DNA from: Aquatica leii
Taxonomy: Eukaryota > Arthropoda > Insecta > Coleoptera > Lampyridae
Assembly: GCA_035610365.1 (NCBI GenBank)
Contig: CM069435.1
Coordinates: 87,887,389-87,951,388 of the forward strand
Reading direction: 5' to 3'
DNA length: 64,000 bases
The position numbers and the translations under genes were made by a program. The notes beneath the pieces were generated by a model. That model ran no database searches and was not told where the DNA came from. It saw nothing but the letters and a program-made list of their open reading frames with translations. Of the stretch, positions 22,556 to 34,640 are shown piece by piece (positions within the stretch are counted from its first letter, which is position 1; each line of letters starts with the position of its first letter).

Positions 22556-22769
22556 CTAATTTATTTATACTGAAAATATTTACACGCATTACAATTACAA
22601 GAAATAGTGTCCACGCATAAGTGCTGTTTATCTTAAAACCGACACTTGTTTACATTAAAATCACGTACGTTTTTACTACGTTGTATTTATCTCGAACATG
22701 CGTTAATCAATTATTTATTTAAACATCTTCATAACTCTGCCGACTTCGAATAACTGACCTATGGTTCGT
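22556..22769. other. Short noncoding gap between LINE and PLE fragment
   Basis: AT-rich, with no motif recognised. It separates the LINE's truncated end from the inverted PLE N-terminal piece. Confidence 0.35.
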
Positions 22770-23177
22770 TCGTACAGTTTTTATACATTTCCTCTATATT
22801 TCGAGAATTTTTTATATCCTTTCGTAAGCGTTCTAGACTTCAACAACAATTTCGCGAACGTTTCAATACGGTCCGTTATTAGTTCTAGCTCGTGCGTTGA
22901 TCTTGCAACTGAAGGACGGTTACTGATTTGGTCGGTTAAAGTTAGGGCTAACTTTTCCGACTTTGAAATGTTGGATCTTGGAACTTTAGAAGATTTAAGG
23001 ATTCTGCCAGTGTGAATACGAATAGAACGTGGCGAGGAAGATGTCTTATAGAAAACTCGACAGCACATAAAATATCTTCTTTAAGAATACGTTTGGGAGC
23101 AACATCAAAATTCAAACCCTTACATAGCACCAATTCCTTTTCTGAAGTAAGAGTCAATCGAGATAAATTGACGACCG
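22770..23177 (-). pseudogene. PLE N-terminal domain fragment, inverted relative to copy C
   Basis: On the minus strand VVNLSRLTLTSEKELVLCKG leads to LNFDVAPKRILKEDILCAVE and SIRHLPRH, then in another frame IRIHTGRILKSSKVPRSNIS and KSEKLALTL. This is the conserved N-terminal region of PLEs, where NLSxxxLTxxExxLLxKGLxFxxxP is followed by PKSNLSxxExxALxxL. Copy B carries the same region (SNILCAVEYSIKHLPRH). The LPADK block expected next is absent. The fragment points away from the RT C-terminal part that begins immediately to its right. Confidence 0.75.
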
Positions 23178-23289
23178 TCTGCATCAATATTAAAATCTAA
23201 AGTTTGGTTTAGGTATGTTGACGACACTTTTATTGTTGGGTCTCATAGTCATATCGAACTGTCTTAAGTTTCTCTTATCGCGAACCCAT

Positions 23290-23971
23290 CCATACGGACA
23301 GATACCTTCATGCTTCGTTTCATCATCATCCTGCACTGAAACGTTCTGTTATTGAATCTTTGGTTCATCGCGGTTTTTCTATTTGCCAACCTGAGAATCT
23401 AGACTCGGAACTCTGTCATCTTACTAAAACCCTGGTGAACAATGGTTACATGAAGCGAGATATTCAAACAGTTATTAATCGTCGTCTACATCCACTGATT
23501 GATTATCTAAGGACATTTTGTACTTCCGAATCCAATGCGAAGTTCGAATTATTACGCTACATTTACAAGGTTACAGATCAAATAAGGAAATTTCTTCGTA
23601 AAAATTGTATTAAACCCATGTGCAACTAGACAGGCAAAATCTCTCTGATTCTTGCTTCTCTCAAGGACAAATTTCCTACACTTTTATTTCCAGGTGTATA
23701 CCAAATTTCTTGTTCATGTGATTTAGTCTATATTGGTGAAACCGGTCGTTCCGTCATTACGCGCATTTCAGAACATGATCGTTGTATAAGGTAAAGGCAT
23801 ATTTCTAAGTCTGCGGTTGCTGAACAACATTTTACTACACGTCACAATATAGATTTTAATAACGTTTCAATGATTACAAAATCTTAATTCTTCTTCAATA
23901 AGAAAATGCCAAAGAGCATAGAAATCATCAAACACCCCAATAAGTTTAATCGTGATCATGGTCCCCGGTGA
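23290..23971 (+). pseudogene. PLE copy C: RT thumb and GIY-YIG endonuclease
   Basis: In one frame the order is thumb motif, the linker NNGYMKRDIQTVINRRLHP, a CIKPMCN block just before the first stop, then GVYQISCSCDLVYIGETGR and SVITRISEHD. G-V-Y and Y-I-G, with the downstream R-x-x-x-H-type spacing, define the GIY-YIG nuclease that nicks one strand of target DNA in PLEs. The CSC pair fits the zinc-binding-like cysteines typical of this PLE nuclease. Four in-frame stops make it a pseudogene. The low number of frameshifts suggests it is younger than copies A and B. Confidence 0.85.
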
Positions 23972-24278
23972 TTACTTTTTTATCGAAAACACGCCTTTTT
24001 TCGACCGTAACCCAATCAGAGTCGAGTTTAACCAGCTGTGACAGTACCTCTTCTTTATATACGGAGACTACTTCTTCTTAATTCACTTCTATGGAGTTTC
24101 TAATCTGGCTTAATTTACAATTTGATTACCTAACTATATAGTAGTTCTTTGTTAGATTGTTGTTTGTTTTTTCAAGTTTATCGTTTTCTTTTTTGCCTTT
24201 TTAAAGTTTAGAATCTGGGTTGGTCTGCAAGTTGATTATCTAACTTTGCTTGTTGCTTGTTTGACTTTTTTGATTTTC

Positions 24279-24345
24279 CCACGCCTTGATGAAGCCCTTT
24301 ACGAAAGTGAGGGAAACGTTGTCAACTTTGGTTACAACAGTGACA
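24279..24345 (+). other. Hammerhead-like motif of PLE copy C
   Basis: ACGCC is followed by TTGATGA (24286-24292, first base T instead of C), a hairpin with AGCCC and TTTACGAAAG, then GGGAAACG, and a following stem TGTCA...TGACA. It lies about 310 bases downstream of the last coding position, the same layout as in copy B. The C-to-T change in the first box would be expected to block cleavage. Confidence 0.45.
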
Positions 24346-24384
24346 CGATCCAAACTCGGAAAACGTTCTCATCTTAGTATAGAC

Positions 24385-24900
24385 TCGACCGATATTACGT
24401 ATTTTTAAGTTTGCGGTTGCTGAACATCATTTTACTAAAGGTCACAATGTAGGTTTTGATAACGTTTTGGTGATTGCAAAATCTCTATTTTTCTTCAATA
24501 GGAAAATCCGAGAAAGCATAGAAATCATCAAACACTCTAATAACTCCAATCGTGACCATAATTTTGAACTATTCTCTCTTTGGTTCCCGGCTGTTACTCG
24601 TCTGTCGAAGACACGCCCCTTTTTGATCGTAACCCAATAAGAGTCTCGGATACTATTTATTCTTGACTCACTTCTATGGAATTTAGAATCTGCCTTGGTT
24701 CACAGGTTGATTACTTAAGTCGGTAGTGGTTCTTTGTTAGATGGTCGTTAATTTTTCAAGTTCATTGTTTTATTACTTAGCTTTCTAGAGTTTAGAATCG
24801 TGATTGGTTCACAAGTAGATTACCTAACTCTTTAGAGATTCGTACGTATATTTCGTTGGTTACAACAATGACACGGAAAACGTTTTTGTCTTAATATAGA
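24385..24900 (+). mobile_element. Second PLE 3' end in tandem with copy C
   Basis: Immediately after copy C another PLE piece begins at the KFAVAEHHFTKGHNVGFDN position and continues through IRESIEIIKHSNNSNRDH to a stop and a 3' region. It ends with GTTACAACAATGACACGG, the same terminal sequence as copy C, but without the CTGATGA box. Tandem or partly tandem copies are a known habit of PLEs. Read-through reverse transcription or a local duplication would both explain it. Confidence 0.7.
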
Positions 24901-25045
24901 TTCCGACCGTGGAAGTTTTCCCTATTAGATAAAACAAACTTCAGCAAAATCAAAATCTATTACCGATGTTGGAGAAAACATCAGAATTATTCTCCTTCTG
25001 TCTGACATTTTGCTCTTTGTGCGCATTTAAATAATAGTTTACACA

Positions 25046-25380
25046 CTATCCCACTGTTCGTGGATAGCAGCGAATGTTTACAATCGTCTCCCTCTTAGCT
25101 ACAATTTTTTTCTGTTTAGCTAATGGACCTGGAGTCACTTTTTCACTCAAGACAGATGAAACACAAATCACAAACTTCACGTTCATTCTGTTATTGGTCT
25201 TAAGGTAGGCCCTAAAATAATGGTGCAAAAACCCTGGCAGCTACTACGACAAAGATCGTTATGTAACTGAGTAAATGCGAACATATTGTTGATAGACCGA
25301 TGAAATGGGAAAGCTGGGACCTGGTTAATCAATTTTCTATTTTCCATTAATTTGAAAAGGTTTAGATTCTCAAACTGCAT
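25046..25380 (-). pseudogene. Unidentified coding-like fragment
   Basis: Two overlapping minus-strand frames (25380-25183, then 25228-25046) together look like one broken frame: LNLFKLMENRKLINQVPAFP, then HYFRAYLKTNNRMNVKFVIC and TPGPLAKQKKIVAKRET. The spacing vaguely recalls DDE transposases of the piggyBac type, but I do not see the defining motifs and make no family claim. It could be chance. Confidence 0.2.
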
Positions 25381-25399
25381 TATAAATAAGAGTTGTAAT

Positions 25400-27100
25400 A
25401 AAAGTTTTGTGAACGCATCAATTTTTATTTTGTCGGGGCTTTTAAGGATCGATTTTTTAGTTGCTTAACAGTAGACATTAATTTATTTTGTTTTATATTC
25501 TTTTGCTTTAAAGTTAAATCGTAATGGTTTCAAATACACTATGCTTTTATATGCGTCTGTTGTCTAAAATCAACCGGTTAAAGATTGATGTAAGTGAATT
25601 TTTAATACCATCACGACTGTACTTGAATATATTATGGTTTCTTTTATCACTCTTGTGTTTTTATTTTGGTGCGTGATCCGAAAACTGTTATTTTTCATTC
25701 AAACTGGGCCAGCTTTCGTTTTCCAACGACTAATCGATACCTGCACCTTTTTATTTAATCAACATTTCTGCGCAACGTAATTAACTCAAAGTGGTGCTAG
25801 TAATTGTGTTGTTCCATGTAATCAGACAAAGTAATACAAAACTGTTGTACAACAAAACTTATCTCGAGGGTTTACCGACCCAGATTCTCTTGAAGACATT
25901 TAAACATCGATGAGAGTAGTAACAGGTGATTGCATGTCATCGTTGACGTGAACTTCAAAATCAATCGTTAAATCGATGCCAGTTTTCTCTTAAGTTGAAT
26001 CGCGACCCCACCTTTAATAATAAATTTTTAATTCCTCAAAGACTACTTCAAATTACGAGAGTTTTTAAATTTAAACTGTCTGCACTAAAAGCTTAATTAA
26101 AATTGGGAATTGAATACAAAGTTGGGCATTTGCATAAATAAATTAAAAAATTTTATCTACACTTAGGAAAAAAACGCAATTGCGCTTTTGCATAAGTTTT
26201 TCATTTACTATGTAATTAGTAGCGTGCGATAAACAATGAGATTGACTCGATTGGGTTACACGAAACATGCACTTCAATCGATTTGTTTTTTACTGAAACG
26301 ATCTTCTTTTGAATTGCTATCGATTCTGTGTATTTAAGTTTGAAGTACTCAGATTAAGGTTAGTAAGCTAATACTCGCACACGCTCAACATCTACCGTAA
26401 ATACTCAAACAACAATAGAAATAAAAAAATCAATATATTGCAAAGCAACAAGTATCTAAAAATATTTTTTCCATTTGATAAACTATTTTAGATTCTAGCT
26501 TTCATAAAAGAGGTTTTGTTGGCTTATCCTGCAACCATCTTTGTATACTTAGTCTTATTCAAAGATGGGAATCAATAACGTGTAAGAATAGAAGATTGAT
26601 TTATGGTTTGTATTAGTATAGGCAATTTTAATTACGTGTCGTGTGTCGTGTTGCCTATGCACTTAAATATCCTCTTGGCTTTTTATTTTATTAAAAGTTT
26701 CATAAATAAATACCGAACTAAATCATTAATAAAAAGCAAAAGTAAATTAATTGACACAATATTATCCGCTAGTATAGGCAATAGTAATTACGTGTTCGTT
26801 CAGTCTTCTAAGCTTTTTGTATTTTTTAGAGTTTTGTAAATCAATATCGAACTAAATGATTAATAAAAAACGAGAGTAAATAATTAAAATCATATTATCT
26901 ATTTTTGTTCAATAATAACATTGTATTACCAAATACTACTAACCGCGTTTATTGAAGCAGATGGAAAAAAAAACAAGCGAGTTAATGTGTGTATTCGGTA
27001 TAAATACCGAGAAATTTGTATCTATATATATATTATATGTTTATAAATAATTATGAGACGAATCAATTTTTGATATGTAATTAACCGGATCGTGTAACGC
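25400..27100. other. AT-rich stretch with no recognised gene
   Basis: One 78-codon frame (26603-26839) is not recognised. Within it, a short direct repeat is seen: AGTATAGGCAATTTTAATTA near 26615 and AGTATAGGCAATAGTAATTA near 26771, about 157 bases apart, followed by similar AT-rich sequence. Confidence 0.4.
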
Positions 27101-27103
27101 CAG

Positions 27104-27125
27104 TGGCGGCTCGTGTATTTTTTTT
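27104..27125 (+). mobile_element. Possible terminus of a hAT-like DNA element
   Basis: CAGTGGCGGCTCGTG followed by a T run is a common left end of nonautonomous hAT-like elements in insects. Only this end is seen. The rest was probably replaced by the PLE 3' end 100 bases downstream. Confidence 0.3.
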
Positions 27126-27214
27126 GTGGAAGAGCACAAAAGCAATTTTAAACTTACATTTTACTTGTTTACCTAATTCTGTAGTTCTTTGTTAAATTTA
27201 CTTCGTTAGATTTT

Positions 27215-27325
27215 CGATTTCTTTTACGCCCTGATGAAGCCGCTTACGAAAGTGGGCGAAACGTTAACAACTTCGGTTACAACATTAACACGGTCCAAAC
27301 ACAAAAGACGTTCTAATCTTAGCAT
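27215..27325 (+). mobile_element. Penelope-like element 3' end (copy F) with intact core boxes
   Basis: This is the copy with the best preserved hammerhead-like motif: ACGCC, CTGATGA (27231-27237), a hairpin arm AGCCGCTT, loop ACGA, arm AAGTGGGC, then GAAAC (27258-27262), followed by GTTAA...TTAAC. The terminal ACACGGTCCAAAC and AAGACGTTCTAATCTTAG close the copy at about 27321. No coding region precedes it, so it is a severely 5'-truncated insertion. Confidence 0.65.
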
Positions 27326-27329
27326 TTGA

Positions 27330-28079
27330 TTGTCTGTGTTTTACTTGAAGTTACTAATTTCATTTCGGGATTCGGAGTAGAACTGTCTTCTTGTTTGATT
27401 AAAACTTTCTATTTGTATGAAATAGGACAAGTCAGAATATATTTTGCTTGTTCTTGTTCTATGTTTAAATATTTTTAATAAAACACATAAACATAAATTA
27501 ACTAATTTTATTCTGACTAACTCATTATAATTGCTTCAAATAAAGCGTTTATCGATTCGCAGTATTTCTTACATGTAAGCAAAATTAACACTAATAAATA
27601 ACATATACCATGAATAACTATGAGCCTATAGACGACGTCAAATTGTACCTATAATCGTCTTAAATCGGGCAACCTTTGCACGCACATCGTTTATGTTCGC
27701 ACATTCAAAATAGGTACATATTTCTGCCTGCCCTGGAACATTATTTAGAGTATATATATCTTTCCTCGTTTGACTGTTAAACGGAAGTTAGATTTGATAA
27801 ATTTTAATAACAACTTTTAAAAAAATTTATAAAATGTCAATAATATTAACTTTATTTTTCATTATTTACAGTGTTAGCAAAAGGAGTACACGTGCCTTTT
27901 AGAACAAGCCGGCACTGTGTAACGCTCAATTGTTTTTTATTTAACAAATCTTGAAAAGATAATTAATACGTATACCTTTCTTGAAGGAATTGAATCTTAC
28001 TTTAAAGTTAGTTTTTAAGAGGGATTATTTGTTTTGGGTGGATTTTCTGCTTACCTAATTAGCAACGAGTTGTCGGAAA
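27330..28079. other. AT-rich stretch with no recognised gene
   Basis: No reading frame of note. It leads into the satellite array, whose unit can first be recognised at about 28080. Confidence 0.4.
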
Positions 28080-31000
28080 TTTTAGAAACTTGACTATTAT
28101 CTTAAAAAGTTCTTGCACAGTTGACAAAAATTTAGAAAGTGACAAAACCTTTTGGAAAGTTGGGAATGTAAGATTAGAATTACCATGTTGGAAAATATTT
28201 TAGGTATTAGCAAAATTCGTGGAAAGCTTGTTATTAATCATTTTTTTACAAAATTAGTGAATAGTTTAAAAACTATGAGGTAGTTTAAAAAAAGTTTACC
28301 AATCTCAAAATCAGTAATATATTTAGCAAAATTTACCTACAAGAGAAAGAGTTGAAGGATGTTCTAAGAAATTAGTAAATAATCACAATTACAAAGTTTT
28401 TGAAGCATTTGAAGTATAAGTAGAGACACATAAAATAATGTAGAGTTGAGTAAAGTTTAAAAAGTTGGTATAACTGCTTAGTTTTATATTAGATAAGAAT
28501 TTATCGAACGTCTGAAACTAGATTCTATTTTATAGATTTTGTCAATAGTTCAAAAAAACGATGTAGAACTGTTTAAAATTTTGAAAAATTGTTGGATAAT
28601 TTAGAAAGTTAGTTTAAGAGTTTAAAACATTAGTAATGTTTTGCAAAATTAACTATGAGATGCTAGCAACTTTAGAAAGTCGATGAGTATGTCAGATAAA
28701 GAAGAAAGTTTAGAAAATAACTAATTAATTGACACAACGTCAGAGCGATTACGTCATGTATTATTACTTAAGAATTTATTGTTTATTACAAGTAGATTCT
28801 ATTTTATAGAGTTTGTCAATAGTTTAAAACTTTAAAAAACGATGCGGAATTGTGTAAAATTTTGAAAAATTGTTAGATAATCTAGAAAGTTGGTTTAAAA
28901 GTGTAAAAAATTTGCATTGTTTTGCAAAATCAACAAAGATTTGTTAACAACTTTATAAAGTTGATGAACATGTCAGGTAAAGAAGAAAGTTTAGAAAATA
29001 ATGAGAGAATTGATACCATGTCGGAACTGTTTACTTTTATGTTAGATACTGTTTAGTTTTATATTAAATAATAATTTATAGAAAGTATGAAACTAGATTC
29101 TATTCTATAGCGTTTGTCAATAGTCCAAAACTTTACAGAATGAAGTAGTTATATAAAATTTTCAAAAATTATAAGATAATTTCGAATACTGGTTTAAGAG
29201 TTTAAAACATTGACAATGTTTTGTAAAATTAACAAACAGTTGCTGGCAAATTTATAAAGTATATGAGTGCATCAGATAAAGAAGAAAGTTTAAAAAATAA
29301 CTAGAGAATTAACACTACGTTAAAATTGTTTCGTTTGGTTTGTTTGCCAATAGATCTAAACTTTAAAAACGATGTTGAGTTGTGAAAAAAATTGGAAAAA
29401 TTGTAAATAATCTAGAAAATTGGTTAAAAGTTAAATAATTGCAAAATCAACAAAGATTTGTTAACAACTTTATCCAGTTGATGAACATGTTAGATTTTTA
29501 GGAAATAACTAAAGAATTGATACCATGTCGGAACTGTTTACTTTTATATTACGTAGATAACAATTTATAGAAAATTTAAAACTAGATTCTATTAATAGAG
29601 TTTGTCAATAGATCAAAACTTTAAAAAACGATGTTGAATTGTGAAACAAAATTGAATAATTGTTAGATAATTTAGAAAGTTGGTTTACCAGTGTAAAAAA
29701 AACTTTATAAAGTTGATGAATATGTCAAATAAGGAAGAAAGTTTAAAAAATAAATAGATAATTAATACGATGTCAGAACTGTTTAATTATATATTAGATA
29801 AGAATTTAGAAAGTCTGAAACTACATTCTATTTTATAGAGTTTGTCAATAGTGCAAACTTGAAAAAACTATGTAGAATTATGTAAAATTTTCAAAAATTG
29901 TTAGATAATCTAGAAAGTTGGTTTAGGAGTTGAAAAGATTGGCATTGTTTTGCAAAATCAACAAAGAGTTGCTAGCTAGCTAGATATAGAAGAAAGTTTA
30001 GAAAATAACTGTAGAGAATTGATACGATGTCAGAACTGTTTTAGTTTTATATTAGATAAAAATTTATAAGTTGTCTTAAACTAGATTCTATTGCATAAAC
30101 TTTGTCAATAATTCAATACTTTAAATAACGATGTTGAGTTGTGCAAAAAGTTGAAAAAATTGTTAGATAAATTTAGAGAATTGGTTTAAAAGTTTAAAAA
30201 ACTGGAAATGTTTTTCAAAATCAACAAAGAATTGCTTCATAAAGTTGATGAATTTTTAGAAAATTACTAATGAGTTGACACGACGCCAGAACAGTAAGGT
30301 TTTTTAATAGTAACTAAGAATTTATAGAAAGGTTAGAGCAAGGTATTATTTCATAGTTTGTCAATAGTTCAAAACTTTAAAAAATGAAATATAGTTATGT
30401 AAAATTTAGAAAACATGTTAGATAATCTACAAAGTTGCTTAAAAGGTTTAAAAAATTGGTATTGTTCTGCAAAATCAAACAACAGCTGCTAGCAACTTTA
30501 TAAAGTTGATGAATAGTATAGAAGAAAGTTTAGAAAATAACGAAAAAATTGACACAACATCAGAACGGTTACGTCTTGTATTGTTGAAAGGTACTACGTA
30601 TTACTTTATAGAGTTTGTCAATAATATTTCAAAACTTTACATAATAAACTAGAGTTGTAGAAAATTTCTTAGATAATTTAGAAAATTAGTTTAAAAGTTA
30701 AACCATTGGCAATGTTTTGCAAAATTAACAAAGAGTTGCTAGCAACTTTATAAAGTTGATCAATGTGTCAGATAAAGAAGAAAGTTTAGAACGTTACTAA
30801 TAAATTGACATGACGTTAGAACAGTTAGGTTTTGTAATATTACCCAAGAATTTATTGATAAAAGAAAAGGTTAGATCTAGGTATTACTTTATAAAGTTTG
30901 TCAATTCAAAACTTTACCTAATGAGGTAGTTGTGTAAAGTTCAGAAAAAATGTAGATAATTTAGTAAGTTGGTTTACGAGTTTAAAAAATTGGCATTGTT

Positions 31001-34000
31001 CTGCAAAATCAAAAAACAGTTGCTAGCAACTTTATAAAGTTTATGAATATGTCAGAAAAAGAAGAAAGTTTGGGAAATTACCAGATAACTGACAAGACGT
31101 CAAAAATATTAGGTTTTATATTATTAGCTAAGAATTTATAGAAAGTCTAATACTAGATTATATTTTATAGAGTTTAATAATACTAAACTTTACATAATGC
31201 AATAGAGTTGTGTAAAATTTAGGAAAATTTTAAGATAATTTAGAAAGCTTGTTGAACAGTTTAAAAAATTGGCATGGTTTTGCAAAATCAACAAAGAGTT
31301 GCTTGCAGCTTTATATAGTCGATGAACCTGTCAAATAAAGAAGAAAGTTTAGGAAATAACGACAGAATTTATACGATAGCAAAACTGATTAGTTTTATGT
31401 TAGATAAGAATTTATAGATAGTCTGAAACTAGATTCTATTTTATAGAGTTTGTCAGTAGTTTAAAACTTTAAATAATGAAGTATGGTTGTGTAAAATTTT
31501 GAAAAATTGTAAGATATCTCGGAAGTTGGTTTAAGACGTTAAAACATTGACCATGTTTTTTAAATTAAAAAAGGGTTTTGGTAACTTTATAAAGTTGATG
31601 AGTATGTCAGATAAAGAAGTATATTTAGAAAATAACGGAAGAATTTTAACCATGTTCGAACTGTTTAGTTTTATATTCAATAAGAATTTATAGAAACTTT
31701 GATACTAGCTTTTATTTGGAAAAAAATCTAAGAATTTATAGAAAGGTTAGAGCTAGGTATTATTTTATAGTTTTTTAATAGTTGAAAATTTGGCGTAATG
31801 AAATGGAGTCGTGTAAAATTAAAAAAAAAACTGTTAGATAATCTAGAAACTTTGTTTAAGAGTTTAAAACATTGACAACGTTTTTTAAAATTAACAAAGA
31901 GTTGCTGGAAACTTTATAAAGTATGTCAGATAAAGAAGAAAGTTTAGAAAATAACTAGATAATTCATACGATGGCAGAACTGTTTAGTTTTATGTTAGAT
32001 AAGAATTTATAGAAAGTCTGAAACTACATTCTATTTTACAGAGTTTGTGAATCGTTCAAAACTTTACATAATGAAGTGGAGTATAGTAACATTTTGAAAA
32101 ATTATACGATAATCTCAGAAGTTGGTTTAAGAGTTTAAAACATTGACAACGTTTTTTTAAATCTAACAAAGAGTTGCTGGCACTTTCTAAAGTTGAAGAG
32201 TACGTCAGATAAAGAAGAAAATGTAGGAAATAAGGAGAAAATTTATACGATGGCAGAACTGTTTAGTTTTATGTTAGATAAAAATTTATAGAAAGTCTGA
32301 AACTAGACCCAATTTTATAGAGTTTGTCAATAGTTCAAAACTTTACATAATGAAGTAGAGTTGTGTAACATTTTGAAAAATTAAAAGATAATCTCGAATG
32401 TTGATTTAAGAGTTTAAAACATTGACAATTTTTTGTAAAACTAACAAAGAGTTGCAGGCAACTTTATAAAGTTAATGAGTATGTTAGATAAAGAAGATAA
32501 TTTAGAAAATATCGAGAGAATTAAAACCATGTTAGAACTGTTTAGTTTTATATTCAATAGGAGTTTATAGAAAGTTTAAAACTAGATTCTATTTGGAAAA
32601 ATCTAAGAATTTATAGAAAAGTTAGAGCTAGGTATTATTTTATAGTTTTTTAATAGTTGAAAACTTGACATAATGAAGTAGAGTTGTCTAAAATTTAAAA
32701 AAATTGTTAGGTAATCTATAAAGTTTGTTTAAAAGTTAAAAATATTTACAACGTTTTTTAAAATTAACAAAGAGTTTTGTGGCAACTTTATAAAGTTGAT
32801 AGGTATGTCACATAAAAGAGAAAGTTTAAAAAATAAGTAGAGAAGTGACACGACGTCAGAACTGTTAGCTTTTATAATATTAGTTAAGAATCTTTAAAAT
32901 GCTTACAGCTATGTTTTATTTTATAGGTTTTGTAAATAGTTTAAAACTTTAGAAATTGCCGTATAGCCGTGTAAAACCTAAAAATTTTTTTAGGTTATCA
33001 AAAAATATTCAATGTTTTGCAAAATTAATAAAGAGTTGCTAGCAATTTTATAAAATTGAAGAAACAGAAACAGAAGAAGGTTTAGGAAATAATTAGAGAA
33101 CTTCAGAAATATTAGGTTTTTTTAATATTAGCTAAAAATTAGATTCTATTTTATAGAGTTTATCAATAGTTCAAAACTTGAAAAAAGAGTTGTGTTATAT
33201 TTAGAAAAATTGTTAAATAATCCAAAGAATTGGTTTAAGAGTTTAAAAAAATTAACAAACAGTAATTTAATAAAGTTATATATATATCACATAAAAGAAA
33301 AAGTCAGAACTGTCAGCTTTTATAATATTAGTTAAGAATTTACAAAATGCGTACAGCTATGTTTTATTTTACTAATTTTGTAAATAATTTAAAACTTTAG
33401 AAATTGCTGTATAGCTGCGTAAATTTTTTTTTAGATTATGTAGAAAAGTACTTTAAAAAATTGGTTAATATTTATAAAATTAACAAAGAGTTGTTAGCAA
33501 CTTTATGAAGTGTATAATATGTCAGGTAAAGCAAAAGGTTTGGAAAATAATTAGGCAATTGACACTATCTCAGAAATCTTAGGTTTGATATTATTAGCTA
33601 AGACTTTATGGAAAGCTTAGGTAGCATTTATAGAGTTTGTCAATAATTCAAAACTCTAGAAAATGCTGCAGAGGTGTGTCAAATTTAGGAAAACTGTTAG
33701 ATAATCTAGAAAGAAAGTTAACGTATTTAAAAATTGGCATTACTTTACAAAATCAACCAAGACTTCTAACTTTATAACGTTAATGAATCCGTCAGATAAA
33801 GAAGAAAGTTTAGAAAATATCTAAAGAATTGACATAACGTCAGAACGGTTAGGTTTTGTAATATTAGCTAAGGATTTATTGAAAAGATAGAGCTAGGTAT
33901 TATTTATAGAATTTCTCAATAGTTTAATACTCTACAAAATAAAGTAGAGTTGTGTAAACTTTAGAAAAATTGTTAGATAATCTAGAAAGTTGGTATAACA

Positions 34001-34640
34001 GTTAAAAAATTGGCATTGTTTTGCAAAATTAACCATGAGATGCTAGCAACTTTAGAAAGTCGATGAAAATGTTAAATGAAGAAGAAAGTTTAGAAAATAA
34101 CTGGAGAATTGAATTGTAATGTTAGCTAAGATTTTATAGAAAGCTTAAAATTGGTGGTATTTTATAAAGTTCAAGCTTTACAAAATGATGTAGAGTTGTG
34201 TTAAGTTTAGAATAATTCTTAGATGACCTACCAATGTAGATTAAGGGTTAAGAAAATGGTTTTGGTTTACAAGAATAACAAAGAGTTGATAGTAAGCTAG
34301 CTAGCTAATGCATATTTAGTGAATAAATTAGGTCTAAATTTTTTTGGAAAGTTCGAGGCGTAAGCAGATAATTGACGCGATTTCAGAGATTGTAACTTTT
34401 ATATTATGAAATAAGTTTGTGTAAACGTTTGTTAGTACGTATTTTAAAAAGTATAGAAAGTTATAAGTGCATTCTAAAAACTTGTTTTCGGAGTTCAAAT
34501 ATTGATACGATATTACAAAATTGGTAAAGAGTTGCCGGGGAATAAGTAATTGTCGAAAATATAGAAAATTATGAAAACTTTTGGGAAAACTTAGAGAATT
34601 GTCTAAAAGTTTAAAAAAACTAAAGTTCACAAACATTTTT
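28080..34640 (+). repeat. Degenerate satellite array, about 22 or more units of roughly 270 bp
   Basis: A block around AGTTTGTCAATAGTTCAAAA recurs at about 28537, 28809, 29110, 29340, 29599, 29839, 30099, 30354, 30611, 30894, 31170, 31446, 31769, 32041, 32320, 32641, 32925, 33157, 33375, 33632, 33906 and 34160. Spacing is 218 to 325, mean near 268. Between these, each unit carries AATTGTTAGATAATCTAGAA, GCAAAATCAACAAAGAGTTG, CAACTTTATAAAGTTG and GATAAAGAAGAAAGTTTAG in fixed order. All copies are in the same orientation and diverged by many substitutions and indels. The edges (before 28500 and after 34200) are more decayed. The frames within are chance frames. Confidence 0.9.
30493..30508. repeat. 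Palindromic box of the satellite unit (one perfect example)
   Basis: CAACTTTATAAAGTTG reads the same on both strands. Perfect or nearly perfect versions occur in most units, for example near 28950, 29700, 30745, 31027, 31578, 32460 and 32780. Confidence 0.8.

Larger units (their letters stand above)
23178..24375 (+). mobile_element. Penelope-like element, copy C (RT C-terminus, GIY-YIG, 3' end)
   Basis: This is the best preserved PLE piece. KVWFRYVDDTFIVG gives an intact YVDD at 23214-23225. After a frameshift and small deletion, one frame runs from about 23290 to 23971 with only four in-frame stops (23627, 23792, 23885, 23969). It contains HTDRYLHASFHHHP (RT thumb), then GVY at 23693-23701 and YIG at 23729-23737 of the GIY-YIG nuclease, then AVAEQHFTTRHNI and SIEIIKHP. 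The 3' untranslated part ends with the hammerhead-like motif and a terminal ACACGATCCAAAC. The N-terminal half is missing and replaced by the inverted fragment to the left. Confidence 0.85.

Noticed and set aside
34334-34636. 100-codon minus-strand frame
   Set aside because: It lies at the decayed edge of the satellite and is rich in F, L, N and S from AT-rich DNA, with no motif.
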